Shown piece after piece: positions 1 through 9,734 of a DNA stretch of 64,000 nt. The notes under the pieces were generated by a model that had not been told where the DNA came from, ran no database searches, and saw nothing but the letters and a program-made list of their open reading frames with translations. Every line of letters starts with the position of its first letter. The stretch's first letter is position 1. This stretch comes from Streptomyces diastatochromogenes (GTDB lineage: Bacteria; Actinomycetota; Actinomycetes; Streptomycetales; Streptomycetaceae), in the NCBI GenBank assembly GCA_026913215.1, contig JAPTYK010000001.1:5270001-5334000 (forward strand). Direction: 5' to 3'. Both the position numbers and the translations under genes were made by a program.

Positions 1-4
1 GCAT
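1..4 (-). CDS. First codon of a gene leaving the window, probably the ABC-2 permease
   Basis: An ATG on the minus strand lies 10 bases after the TAG stop of the ABC ATPase gene, with the purine-rich AGGAGA just before it as ribosome binding site. In drug-exporter operons of this type the ATPase gene is followed directly by an ABC-2 membrane permease gene, so a permease is the natural guess. Only the start codon is visible, so the product is inference. Confidence 0.4.
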
Positions 5-14
5 CACGGGTCTC

Positions 15-787
<773 letters not shown>

Positions 788-809
788 GGCGACTACAAAA
801 ACAGAGTCA

Positions 810-840
810 CTGAAATTTTGCAATGCCTCCAAAATTTCAG
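810..840. promoter_or_regulatory. TetR-type operator in the divergent promoter region
   Basis: CTGAAATTTTG and CAAAATTTCAG form a perfect 11-bp inverted repeat with a 9-base centre, the only AT-rich stretch here. It sits between the ABC exporter gene and the TetR gene, 23 bases upstream of the exporter start and 18 bases upstream of the TetR start, where it can repress both. Confidence 0.75.
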
Positions 841-858
841 GGCGCCTAGGATGGCGGC

Positions 859-1497
859 ATGGCTGAAGGGCTCAGGGAGCGCAAGAAGCGCCAGACGAAA
901 CAGCGGATCTCGGACATCGCGACCGGGCTCTTCCTGGAGCGCGGCTTCCAGGCCGTGACGGTGGCGGAGATCGCGGAGGCCGCCGACGTCTCCGTCAACA
1001 CCGTCTACAACTACTTCCCGGCCAAGGAGGACCTCTTCCTCGACCGGATGGAGGGCATCACCCACCGCCTCGCCCGGATGATCCGCGGCCGCGACGCGGG
1101 GGAGTCGGCCGCCGAGGCCGTGCTCCGCGAGATCCGCGGCCACGTCACCGCCGTCTCGCCCGCGTACGGACTGATGGACGGCTACGCCGACTTCATGCGG
1201 GTGATCGACGAGGCCCCCACCCTCCAGGCCCGGCTGATGGTCCTCCAGCAGGAGGTCCGCCGGACCACCGTCGCCGCCCTGCGCGAGGAGGCCGGTGCCG
1301 GGCCCGACGACCCGATGCCGCTGCTCGTCGGCGGCCAGATCGCCTGGATCCAGGGCACCCTCGTCGAGTTCGTCTCCGAGCGGATGACCGCGGGCGGCCG
1401 GGCGGGCGAGGTCTCCCGCGAGGCCCTCGCCCTCCTCGACGAGATCGAGGAGCTGCTGAGCGAGGAGGTCCTGACGTACGCGGTGCGCGAGGGCTGA
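859..1497 (+). CDS. TetR/AcrR family transcriptional regulator
   Basis: A 212-residue TetR repressor. The N-terminal helix-turn-helix is recognisable (RISDIATGLFLERGF, then VAEIAEAADVSVNTVYNYF at about residues 33-55), followed by an all-helical ligand domain of normal length. It is intact. The ATG at 859 is preferred to the out-of-frame ATG at 851. It is divergent from the ABC exporter ATPase and the operator between them is its expected target, so the likely role is ligand-released repression of the exporter and of itself. The ligand cannot be seen from sequence. Confidence 0.85.
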   Translation: MAEGLRERKKRQTKQRISDIATGLFLERGFQAVTVAEIAEAADVSVNTVYNYFPAKEDLFLDRMEGITHRLARMIRGRDAGESAAEAVLREIRGHVTAVSPAYGLMDGYADFMRVIDEAPTLQARLMVLQQEVRRTTVAALREEAGAGPDDPMPLLVGGQIAWIQGTLVEFVSERMTAGGRAGEVSREALALLDEIEELLSEEVLTYAVREG

Positions 1498-1532
1498 GGG
1501 GTGTCGTGAGTGTGACGTCCGTCAAAGAGGGC

Positions 1533-1546
1533 GTGACGCGCGTTAC
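1533..1546. promoter_or_regulatory. Possible Crp-like site upstream of the dehydrogenase gene
   Basis: GTGACGCGCGTTAC has the GTGA-N6-TCAC layout of Crp sites with one mismatch in the second half. It lies about 80 bases before the start of the dehydrogenase gene. Chance is not excluded in GC-rich DNA. Confidence 0.25.
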
Positions 1547-1626
1547 TTAGCGGTCACATGGGGCCCCGCGACCGCTAATCTCCGCCGGAGAGCCAGAAGT
1601 GAACAGGCGTAGAGGGGTGGAAGATC

Positions 1627-2475
1627 GTGGCCAGGAAGCTCGCCGTCATCGGGGCCGGACTCATGGGTTCCGGCATCGCACAGGTCTCGGCACAGGCGGG
1701 CTGGGAGGTCGTCCTGCGTGACGTCACCGACGCCGCCCTGACCCGCGGCACCGACGGCATCAAGGCGTCGTACGACAAGTTCGTCGCCAAGGGCAAGCTC
1801 GCCGCCGAGGACGCCGAGGCCGCGCTCGGCCGGATCACCGCCACCACCGAGCTCGACGCCGTCGCCGACGCGGACGTCGTCGTCGAGGCCGTCTTCGAGA
1901 ACCTCGACGTCAAGCACGAGATCTTCCGCTCGCTCGACAAGATCGCCAAGGACGGCGCCGTCCTCGCCTCCAACACCTCCGCGATCCCGATCACCAAGAT
2001 CGCCGCGGTGACGGAGCGCCCCGAGGCCGTCGTCGGCGTCCACTTCTTCTCGCCGGTCCCGATGATGCAGCTCGTCGAGCTCGTCCGCGGCTACAAGACC
2101 AGCGACGAGACCCTCGCCACCGCCCGGGAGTTCGCCGAGTCCGTCGGCAAGACCTGCATCGTCGTCAACCGCGACGTCGCCGGCTTCGTCACCACCCGCC
2201 TCATCTCGGCCCTCGTCGTCGAGGCCGCCAAGCTCCACGAGTCGGGCGTCGCCACCGCCGAGGACATCGACATCGCCTGCAAGCTCGGCTTCGGCCACGC
2301 CATGGGCCCGCTCGCCACCGCCGACCTCACCGGCATCGACATCCTGGTGAACGCCGCCAACAACATCTACACCGAGTCCCAGGACGAGAAGTTCGCGCCG
2401 CCGGAGCTGATGCGCCGGATGGTGGACGCGGGTGACATCGGCCGCAAGAGCGGGCAGGGCTTCTACAAGTACTGA
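1627..2475 (+). CDS. 3-hydroxybutyryl-CoA dehydrogenase (3-hydroxyacyl-CoA dehydrogenase family)
   Basis: A 282-residue NAD(P)-dependent dehydrogenase that interconverts acetoacetyl-CoA or another 3-oxoacyl-CoA and the 3-hydroxyacyl-CoA, used in butyryl-CoA formation and short-chain beta-oxidation. The Rossmann motif GAGLMGSG starts at residue 9, NTSAIPITKIA and GVHFFSPVP carry the usual catalytic serine and histidine region, and the C-terminal domain includes NRDVAGFVTTR and ends in SGQGFYKY. The length is normal for the stand-alone enzyme. Start is GTG with AGGGGTGG just upstream. The gene is intact. It stands alone, but a thiolase and C4-acyl-CoA enzymes lie further along the window. Confidence 0.92.
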   Translation: MARKLAVIGAGLMGSGIAQVSAQAGWEVVLRDVTDAALTRGTDGIKASYDKFVAKGKLAAEDAEAALGRITATTELDAVADADVVVEAVFENLDVKHEIFRSLDKIAKDGAVLASNTSAIPITKIAAVTERPEAVVGVHFFSPVPMMQLVELVRGYKTSDETLATAREFAESVGKTCIVVNRDVAGFVTTRLISALVVEAAKLHESGVATAEDIDIACKLGFGHAMGPLATADLTGIDILVNAANNIYTESQDEKFAPPELMRRMVDAGDIGRKSGQGFYKY

Positions 2476-2538
2476 GCCGGACCCGCCACCCCGCCCTCAC
2501 TCCATGGGGTGAATTTCGGTATCGGATCGCTGACAAGG

Positions 2539-2575
2539 CGCAACGTATCTGCCGATGCGGCAGTCAGTTGTTGCG
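2539..2575. promoter_or_regulatory. Nested dyad upstream of the STAS gene
   Basis: CTGCCG and CGGCAG (2549-2563) are flanked by CGCAAC (2539) and GTTGCG (2570), giving two nested inverted repeats 28 bases before the STAS start codon. It may be an operator or a leader hairpin. Confidence 0.4.
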
Positions 2576-2602
2576 AAGACGGAGCACTCTCGGGGAGCGC
2601 AT

Positions 2603-2924
2603 ATGCACATCAGGGGCGACCACGTCGAGCTGGTCGTCGGGGCCGCCTCGACGTCCGCAGCGCGGCGGACGCCCGTACGGTCCTGCACTCGGCCGTCGAC
2701 GACGGAGTCGGCGACCTGGTGCTCGACCTGACCGGACTCGACTCCTGGGACGCCACCGGCCTCGGCGTCATCATGGGCGCCCACCGGAGGGCCGCCGCTG
2801 CGGCCGACGCCTCGTCCTGCGGGGGGTGCCACCCCAGATGCAGCGGCTCCTCGTCGCCACCCGGCTGCACCGCATCCTCGCCATCGAGGGCGGCCTCGCC
2901 CTGGAGTCCCTGCCCCGCGTGTGA
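2603..2924 (+). CDS. STAS domain protein, anti-sigma factor antagonist type (two frameshifts)
   Basis: About 107 residues, beginning MHIRGDHVELVVG. One added base near 2640 restores GGRLDVRSAADARTVLH, and another near 2790 restores RAGRCGRRLVLRGVPPQM. The STAS signature is DLTGLDSWDATGLGVIMGA, with the phosphorylatable serine of SpoIIAA-type antagonists in the D-S pair. Such proteins bind anti-sigma kinases in partner-switching systems; no anti-sigma gene is adjacent, so the partner is unknown. Ends at VESLP-like ALESLPRV followed by TGA. Confidence 0.75.
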
Positions 2925-3140
2925 CCCCCGGGACGCCCGTCGCCTGTGAAGCAGCTGTGTGGACCAGGCGTCACACCCAATCCTCACAAGACCGTGACGT
3001 CTTGGTCTCGGGAGCACCCCGGCTGTTCCCGAGCCCCTGACCACGGTCTAGGGTTCGGTCGCCCGCACCATGACGGCCCCGCCCGCGCATGGACGGAACC
3101 ACCGGCGGGCACCGGACACCGCTTCTTGGGGGCTTGCACC

Positions 3141-5782
3141 ATGGACCCGATCAACCCTGGGTCGGAGGAGTACGGTCACGACACCGAGGGCGAGGAGACC
3201 CGTCAGGGCCGTGGCGCGCCCGCGCCGGCGCCCGCCCAGACGCCCGCACGCGCCCGCGTCGTCCGGCTCGTCTCCGGCGAGCTGCTCCTCACCGTCAACC
3301 CCGTCGACGGCAGCGAGATCGAACCCTGCCCGCCCGGCCGGGAACCGGCGGCCCCGGCCCCGCACCCCGAGGAGCGCGCCGAGGCCGTCCGCGCCGCCGC
3401 CCCGCCCGTCCCGCCGGGCCCCGCCGCGCCCGAGCTGCCCTCCTCGAACGCCAGGAGGAGCGCGAGCGGCTCGGCGGCATCCTCCGCGGCGGCCGCTGCG
3501 CCCGCCTCGTCGGCGTCCCCGGATCCGGCCGCACCGCCCTCCTCGACGCCGTCGCCGCCGACTGCGCCGGGCTCGCCCCGACGGCGTCGTCCGCCTCTCC
3601 GGCCACCACCGCACCCCACCGAACTCCTCCACGAACTCTTCACCGCCGTCCGGTACGCCCCCGACCACCGCCCCGACCGGGCCGGCCTCCTCGACCTGCT
3701 CGGCGGCATCGGCGCCGTGGTCGTCGTCGACGACCTGGAGTTCGGCGGCGCCGCCCTCGACGAGTTCCTCGCCGCCGCCCCCGAGTGCGCCTTCCTCCTC
3801 GCCTCGGCCCCCGACGCGCCCGCCCCTCCGCCGACGCCCCCGTCGAGGAGGTCCTCCTCGCCGGCCTCGGCCGCGCCGCCGCCCTGCGGCTCCTGGAGAG
3901 CGCCGTCGGCCGCGCCCTCACCGAGGAGGAGGCCAACTGGGCCGGCGACCTCTGGTTCGAGTCCGAAGGCCTCCCCCTCCGCTTCGTCCAGGCCGGCGCC
4001 CTGCTCCGGCAGCGCGACCGGCTCCGCGTCACCCCCGCCGAGTTCGACGCCTTCGGCGCCCTCGAAGAGGCCTTCGGCCCCACCGACCCCGCGCGGCGGC
4101 GCGCCGCTGCCGCCGCCTTCGACGGCGTCGAGGACCCCGACATCGAGCTCCGCGACATACCGCTGCCCAGCCTCGGCGAAGGCGCCGCCCCGCCGCCCTC
4201 CTCGCCTCCCGGCTCAGCCGCTCCGCCCAGACCGCCCTGCGCTTCGCCGTCGCCCTCGGCGGCGAGGTCCCGCACCAGGCCCACCTCCCGGCCCTCGTCG
4301 GCGACACCCACGCCGACGCCGCCCTCGGCGAACTCGTGGCCTGCGGACTGCTCTCCCGGTCGGCCCCCGCTACCGCCTCGCCGCCGGAGTCCTCACCCAG
4401 CTCCTCGCCCACGGGTACGAGCACGAGGCCGCCGAGCGCGCCCACACCGCCGCCCAGCACTACGCCTGGTGGGCGTCCCACCCTCCGTCACCCCCGACCG
4501 GGCCGCCGCCGAGGCCGACGCCCTGCTCGCCGCCCTCACCGCGCTGGTCCCCGGCGCCGGCGACACCGCCGCCGAACACCGCGCCACCGCCGTCCTCCTC
4601 GCCCGCGCCGCCGCCCCGCCTTCGCCGCCGGACTGCACTGGGGAGCCTGGGAGCGCGCCCTGCGCACCGGACAGGAGGCCGCCCGGCTCACCGGCGAGGT
4701 CGCCGAGGAGGCCTACTTCCACCACGAACTCGGCGTCCTCGCGATCTGCGCCGGAAACCTGGAGCGCGCCCGCGCCGAGCTGGAGGCCTCCATCGCCATG
4801 CGCGGGGTGCTCGCCGACAAGCGCGGCACCGTCGCCGGACGCCGGGCCCTCGCCCTCGTCGCCGACCTCTCCGGACAGCACGCGGCCGTGGAGCCCGTCT
4901 CCCCGCCGCGCGGCACCCCGTGCCGCCCGCCCGCCCCACCCTCCCCGGACCGGAGGCCGTCACGGCCCCGCTGCCCGGCGGACCCTTCCGGACCCCGACG
5001 ACGGCCCCGACGACGGCCCCGGCGACGGCTCCGACGGCGGCCCTGACGAAGGCCCCGGCGGCGACCCGACGACGGCCCCCGCCCCGCGTTCCCCGGCTTC
5101 GCCGACGAGGGCCCGACGCTCCTCGCCCGCCCCGGCGCCGACGGGAGCGACGGCCGCCGCACCGGCCTCAAGGGCGGCATCCTCAGCGGCGCCCGCCGCA
5201 ACCTCGTCGCCGTCGGCGCCGGCGCGCTGCTCGTCGCCGTCCTCGGCACCGTCGTGACCCTCGGCGTCACCTCCGGCGACGGCACGACCCCCGCCGACAA
5301 CCGCGTCACCTCCGACAGCACCGCCAGCGAGAGCGGCACCGACGACGGCCTCGACGGCGAGGAACCGGCGACCGGCGACGGGACCGCCCCGGCCCGCACC
5401 GGGAAGCCACCCGCGCGGACTCCCCGAGCCCCTCGGGCTCCGGCAGCGCGTCGGCGTCCACGTCCACGGACCCTCCGCGTCCGGCTCCGCCTCGCCCTCG
5501 GACAGCCCGTCGGCGACGACGTCGCCCAGCGGGACGACGCCGCCCACCGGGGAGCGACGACCACGGCCCCCACCACGACGGGCGGCCCGAAGCCGCCGAC
5601 GACCTCGCCCAAGCCCACGAGCACGCCGACGAAGACCCCGACGACCACCCCGGACACGCCGCCGCCGACGACCGAGCCGCCCACCACGCCCCCGGTGACG
5701 ACCGAGCCGCCGTCCTCGGGCGAGGCCACGACCCTCGGCGCGTCCTCCGCCGGCACCCCGCCGGCTCGGAGTCCCCGCCTGA
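3141..5782 (+). CDS. ATP-binding regulatory-type membrane protein with Thr/Pro-rich tail (many frameshifts)
   Basis: A large protein of about 880 residues reconstructed across roughly a dozen one-base deletions. After a Pro/Ala-rich N-terminus comes an AAA/STAND-like module: LLERQEERERLGG, then a P-loop GVPGSGRTALL with Arg in place of the usual Lys, and VVVVDDLEFGG as Walker B. A helical repeat region follows (HWGAWERALRTGQEAARL, FHHELGVLAICAGNLERARAEL, TPR-like). Near 5200 there is one membrane helix (LVAVGAGALLVAVLG), then a Thr/Pro-rich outer tail. From memory it matches a conserved Streptomyces ATP-binding protein next to nucS. Function unknown. The 3' end is set at the TGA just before a hairpin and is uncertain. 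Confidence 0.6.
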
Positions 5783-5796
5783 GCCCGTACGGACAC

Positions 5797-5836
5797 GGGG
5801 ACGGCCCCGGCGCTCACCGCACCCGGGGCCGTCCCC
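5797..5836. terminator. Hairpin terminator between convergent genes
   Basis: GGGGACGGCCCCGG pairs perfectly with CCGGGGCCGTCCCC (14 bp) across a 12-base loop. It lies between the end of the ATP-binding protein gene and the end of nucS and could serve both strands. There is no T-run, as is usual in Streptomyces. Confidence 0.7.
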
Positions 5837-5857
5837 GTACTCGTACTCCCGCCGCCG

Positions 5858-6529
5858 TCAGAACAGCCGCAGCTTGTCGTCCTCGATGCCGCGCAGCGCG
5901 TCGTAGTCGAGGACGACGCAGCCGATGCCGCGGTCCGTCGCGAGGACCCGCGCCTGCGGCTTGATCTCCTGGGCCGCGAAGACGCCCCGGACCGGCGCCA
6001 GGTGCGGATCGCGGTTGAGCAGCTCCAGGTAGCGGGTCAGCTGCTCGACGCCGTCGATCTCGCCGCGCCGCTTGATCTCCACCGCGACCGTCGCGCCGTC
6101 GGCGTCCCGGCACAGGATGTCCACGGGACCGATCGCGGTCGGGTACTCGCGGCGGATCAGGGTGTAGCCCTCGCCGAGGGTCTCGATCCGGTCGGCGAGC
6201 AGCTCCTGGAGGTGCGCCTCGACGCCGTCCTTGATGAGACCGGGGTCCACGCCCAGTTCGTGCGAGGAGTCGTGGAGGATCTCCTCCATCGTGATGATGA
6301 GTTTCTCGCCCGCCTTGTTGATCACGGTCCAGATGCCCGCCTCGCCGTCGACGCCCTCCTTGAGGGTGCACGGCGGGGACATCCAGTTGAGCGGTTTGTA
6401 CGCGCGGTCGTCCGCGTGGATGGAGACGCTGCCGTCTGCCTTGACCAGGATCAGACGGGGAGCGGAGGGCAGGTGGGCCGTGAGCCGGCCCGCGTAGTCC
6501 ACGGAGCAACGGGCGATGACGAGACGCAT
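5858..6529 (-). CDS. nucS: Endonuclease NucS (non-canonical mismatch repair)
   Basis: NucS/EndoMS cuts mismatched DNA and replaces MutS/MutL repair in actinobacteria, working with the sliding clamp. The 223-residue product has the normal size: an N-terminal beta domain from MRLVIARCSVDYAGRL, and a C-terminal PD-(D/E)xK nuclease with GPVDILCRD, VAVEIKRRG and the helix VEQLTRYLELL. It ends DKLRLF, the sort of short hydrophobic C-terminal peptide that contacts the clamp. The gene is intact. The ATG at 6529 fits the family start; the upstream in-frame ATG would add 36 unlikely residues. Confidence 0.95.
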   Translation of the reverse strand: MRLVIARCSVDYAGRLTAHLPSAPRLILVKADGSVSIHADDRAYKPLNWMSPPCTLKEGVDGEAGIWTVINKAGEKLIITMEEILHDSSHELGVDPGLIKDGVEAHLQELLADRIETLGEGYTLIRREYPTAIGPVDILCRDADGATVAVEIKRRGEIDGVEQLTRYLELLNRDPHLAPVRGVFAAQEIKPQARVLATDRGIGCVVLDYDALRGIEDDKLRLF

Positions 6530-6811
6530 GGTCGGCAACGCTACAAGACGGGCCCTCTTCCGCGCGATTCGGGCATCACCCGGGTCTCGGGCGGGCGCGC
6601 CCCGAGCGGCCCCCGGGATGCGCCGGAGCACGGTCATGAGCCGAACACCCGTCGGTTATCAGCCGGTTGTGCGCCCATTCTTCTGGTGTCGCCCGGACCG
6701 CGCGCTTACCGTGGAAGCTGGAGGTCGTCGTCCGTGCACTCTGCGTGGCGTACGGCCGGCCTTCGTCCCTGGCCGCAAGACCCCGTCCGCGGGGTCGCGA
6801 GAGGAGAACCC

Positions 6812-7204
6812 ATGTCGCTCGACGTCTCACCGGCACTGTTGGAACAGGCCGAGCGAGGCGAGGTCGACGAAGCCGACTTCGTCGACTGCGTCCGGACCTC
6901 CCTGCCCTACGCATGGGAGATGATCAGTTCTCTGGTGGCACAGCTGAAGGTCGACGGCGGAGAGTTCGCCGACAACCAGACGCCGCCGCCGAATGAGCAG
7001 GCACGTGGTCAGCTGCTGCGCGCGCTCGCGAGCGACGCCATTCGTGGTGCGCTGCAGCGGCACTTCGGGGTGCGTCTCGCCTTCCAGAACTGCCACCGCG
7101 TGGCGGTCTTCCCGCTGGACCCGGCGGTGGACGAGCGGCTCGCCCGTTTCACTTCCATCCGGGGACAGCTGCTGAACCAGTCGCCGGAACTGCGCGACTG
7201 CTGA
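6812..7204 (+). CDS. SCO5389-family conserved protein
   Basis: A 130-residue soluble acidic protein beginning MSLDVSPALLEQAERGEVDEADF, with GAGGAGAA as a strong ribosome binding site 4 bases upstream. It matches, from memory, the Streptomyces family named after SCO5389, which lies beside nucS in S. coelicolor. No catalytic motif, signal peptide or membrane segment is visible. A probable -10 box TTACCGT lies about 100 bases upstream, within a 282-base gap that otherwise shows nothing. The function is unknown. Confidence 0.8.
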   Translation: MSLDVSPALLEQAERGEVDEADFVDCVRTSLPYAWEMISSLVAQLKVDGGEFADNQTPPPNEQARGQLLRALASDAIRGALQRHFGVRLAFQNCHRVAVFPLDPAVDERLARFTSIRGQLLNQSPELRDC

Positions 7205-7333
7205 GACATGGTGCTGCCGCTCGGCACCGCCGGAGAACGCGACCGATGCGAGCCGACGCGCATCGCCGCCGACGGGTGCGGGAGCGGCAGCACAGTCCCG
7301 GAAGCGCCGGCACGGTCCCGGACGTGGCCGCGC

Positions 7334-8368
7334 TCACACCAGGAGCGGCAGGACCTCCGCGCCCAGCCGCCGGACGTTCTCCTCGGTCGCCGCGAGGTCG
7401 CCCGAGCCCTCCGCGAGCAGGGCGAAGCGGGTGATGCCCGTGCGCTCCGCCGTCGCCGCCAGCCGGTCCGCCGCCTGCCGGGGCGTGCCCACCGGGTGCA
7501 GCCCGCACAGCAGCTCCGTGTACGCGACGGGGTCCCGCATCACCCGGTGCCGGCCGTCCACCGTCACATGCGCGTCGAGCCCCTGTTTCAGCCAGCCCGG
7601 CATCGCCTTCACCAGCGCCTCCGTCGCGTCCGCGCCCCGGTCCGCGAGCTGGGCCACCCCCGCCGAGACGTGGTGCGCCCCGATCCGCGCGGTCTCCTCC
7701 GGGTCCCGCCCGGCCTCCCGCGCGCACCGCTCCCAGGCCGCGACCATCTCGGCCTTCTCCTCGTCGCCGCAGTGCATGCCGAGCAGCATCGGCAGCCCGC
7801 GCTCCGCCGCGAGCCGCACGCTCTTCGGCGAGGTGCAGGCCACGACCACCTCGGGGGAGGCCGGGCCGTCGATCAGCTCGTCGGGGCGGGGGACCACGGG
7901 CACCTCGCGGAAGGCGAACCGCTCCCCGTCGGCGCCGACGCGCGGCTCGGTGAGCCAGCGCAGCAGCAGGTCGAGCGAGTCGGGGAACCCCTTCTCGTAC
8001 GCCTCCAGGCCCGCGCCGAACACCTCCAGGTCGACCCAGGGCCCGCCCCGGCCCACCCCGAGGGTGAACCTGCCGCCCGAGGTGAGGTGCAGCAGCGCCG
8101 CCTGCTCGCCGAGGGCGACCGGGTGGACGGTGGGGAGCACGCTCACCGCCGTGCCGACCCGGAGCCGCCGGGTGCGGCCCAGGAGCAGCGCGGCCAGGGT
8201 CACGGCCGAGGGACAGACCCCGTACGGCACGAAGTGGTGCTCGGCGAGCCAGACGGAGTCGAGCCCCGCCTCCTCGGCCACCTCGGCGGTCCGCACCGCC
8301 CGGTGCAGTGCCTCCCCCTGCCCCTGGCCCGGGAACTGGGCTGCCAGAACGAACGTACCCACGCGCAT
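7334..8368 (-). CDS. LLM-class flavin-dependent monooxygenase (luciferase-like)
   Basis: A 344-residue luciferase-like TIM-barrel enzyme that uses reduced flavin and oxygen on an unknown substrate. Typical features are the start VGTFVLAAQFPGQGQGEAL, the segment GLDSVWLAEHHF, TAVSVLPTVHPVALGEQAALL and GGRFTLGVGRG near residue 110. The gene is intact. The start at 8368 has AAGGAGG 8 bases upstream. It stands alone between a gap and a convergent small gene, so no pathway can be assigned. Confidence 0.85.
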   Translation of the reverse strand: MRVGTFVLAAQFPGQGQGEALHRAVRTAEVAEEAGLDSVWLAEHHFVPYGVCPSAVTLAALLLGRTRRLRVGTAVSVLPTVHPVALGEQAALLHLTSGGRFTLGVGRGGPWVDLEVFGAGLEAYEKGFPDSLDLLLRWLTEPRVGADGERFAFREVPVVPRPDELIDGPASPEVVVACTSPKSVRLAAERGLPMLLGMHCGDEEKAEMVAAWERCAREAGRDPEETARIGAHHVSAGVAQLADRGADATEALVKAMPGWLKQGLDAHVTVDGRHRVMRDPVAYTELLCGLHPVGTPRQAADRLAATAERTGITRFALLAEGSGDLAATEENVRRLGAEVLPLLV

Positions 8369-8568
8369 CGCCTTCTGCCTCCTTGCGGCCGACGCGTACA
8401 TCTCCCCTCGCACTGGCACCAACGTCTGACACGTGCCAAAGGCAACGGCCGTTCATGAAGTTCTTGCGATTTTCGGCTAAGCCGCTCCGGGCGGGGCCCG
8501 GGGCACCGGGTGGCGGCCCGTAGGCTGGAGGGAACGGTCCGTGTTCCCAGACCCCGTGAGGTGTGCCC

Positions 8569-8894
8569 GTGTCCCCGCGTCACAACCGCTCCCGAGGCGG
8601 CGAGAAGCCCGCGCAGCAGGGCGACCACGGCGACCGGTACGGCGGCGCGCAGCGCACCGAGACCTGGCAGGGCGAGGAATGGTACGTCCGCCTCGTCGCC
8701 GGAGCGAGCTCCCCGGCAAGCGCTACCGCTGCCCCGGCTGCGACCAGGAGATCCCGCCCGGCGCCCCGCACGTCGTCGCCTGGCCGGAGTGGGGCGGCGT
8801 GGACGACCGCCGCCACTGGCACAAGGCCTGCTGGAACGCGAAGGACCGCCGCACCAGCAGGGTGCAGCGGTCCCGCAACGCGCCGAGGTACTAG
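8569..8894 (+). CDS. Small CxxC zinc-ribbon-like protein, often annotated ATP/GTP-binding (one frameshift)
   Basis: About 108 residues. The N-terminal half (SPRHNRSRGGEKPAQQG) is charged and disordered. The C-terminal half has YRCPGCDQEIPPGAPHVVAW and HWHKACWNAKDRR, a Cys/His pattern typical of a small zinc-binding fold. One missing G near 8700 separates the halves: adding it gives VAGSELPGKRYRC. GTG at 8569 is chosen over GTG at 8563 because GTGAGG then lies 7 bases upstream. Well conserved in Streptomyces from memory, but without a known role; the ATP/GTP label in databases has no visible basis. Confidence 0.7.
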
Positions 8895-8898
8895 CGGC

Positions 8899-9734
8899 TC
8901 ACACGTCCCGGCTGTTCAGCACGGCGTACGCGCCGCCCAGGGCCGCCGCCGCGACGACGGCCATGATCAGCAGCGTGTCCCAGCCCGCCGGGCCCGAGTC
9001 GCCGAACTGCGGGGTGGCGTTGTAGAGCGCGATCATCTGGGAGGGGATCGCGTAGGTGAACAGGAACTCCTGCACCGACTTCAGCGCCTCGGCCATCATG
9101 AACATGGCCGCCACCAGCGGCAGCAGGAGCAGGCCGATCATCACCGTGATCGCCCCGGCCGAGTGCCGGACGAGCGACCCCACCGCGAGCGACAGCAGCC
9201 CGAGCAGGGCCAGGTAGGCGCCCGCGCCGACCGTCGCCCGCAGCCACTCGGCACCCGTCGGCGTCGCCGCCGTGTCCACGAGCGCGACCTGCGCCACCGC
9301 CACCAGGGTCGCGACCACCGTGGTGACCGAGAAGACCAGCAGGAAGAAGACGATCGCCTTCGCCGTCAGCACCCGGCCCCGGCTCGGGCAGGCCGTCAGC
9401 GTCGTACGGATCATGCCCGTGCCGTACTCGGAGGAGATCGTCAGGACACCGAGCGTGATCACGCAGATCGACGCCGGCAGCATCCCGAAGAAGCCGAAGG
9501 CGAGCGCGGACTGCCCGCCCGTCGAGACGTCGGCGCCCGACGCGATGGCCGCGACGCCCAGGCCGATGGAGACCATCAGCAGGATCATGACCCCGAGCGT
9601 CCACATCGTCGAACGCACCGAGCGGATCTTCGTCCACTCGGAGGCGAGCGCGTCACCGAGGTGCGCGGCGCGGACCGGGATGGGGGAGACGTAGGCGTGC
9701 GGCGCCGGGGCGTGGTGGGGACGGGGGCGGTCAT
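8899..9734 (-). CDS. ABC-2 type transporter permease (one frameshift)
   Basis: Membrane subunit of an ABC-2 exporter, about 278 residues. After MTAPVPTTP comes a short cytosolic stretch, then six hydrophobic segments including LGVMILLMVSIGLGVAAIA, ASICVITLGVLTI and LLIMAVVAAAALGGAYAVL, ending NSRDV. The motif SSEYGTGMIRTTL after the second helix is characteristic of these permeases. One base is missing near 9700, between the start and SEWTKIRS. Its ATG overlaps the TGA of the ATPase gene (ATGA), so the two are translationally coupled. Confidence 0.85.

Noticed and set aside
2946..5906. Single 986-codon open frame on the plus strand
   Set aside because: Arg/Pro-rich pieces alternate with real sequence; the real protein jumps through all three frames because of missing bases.
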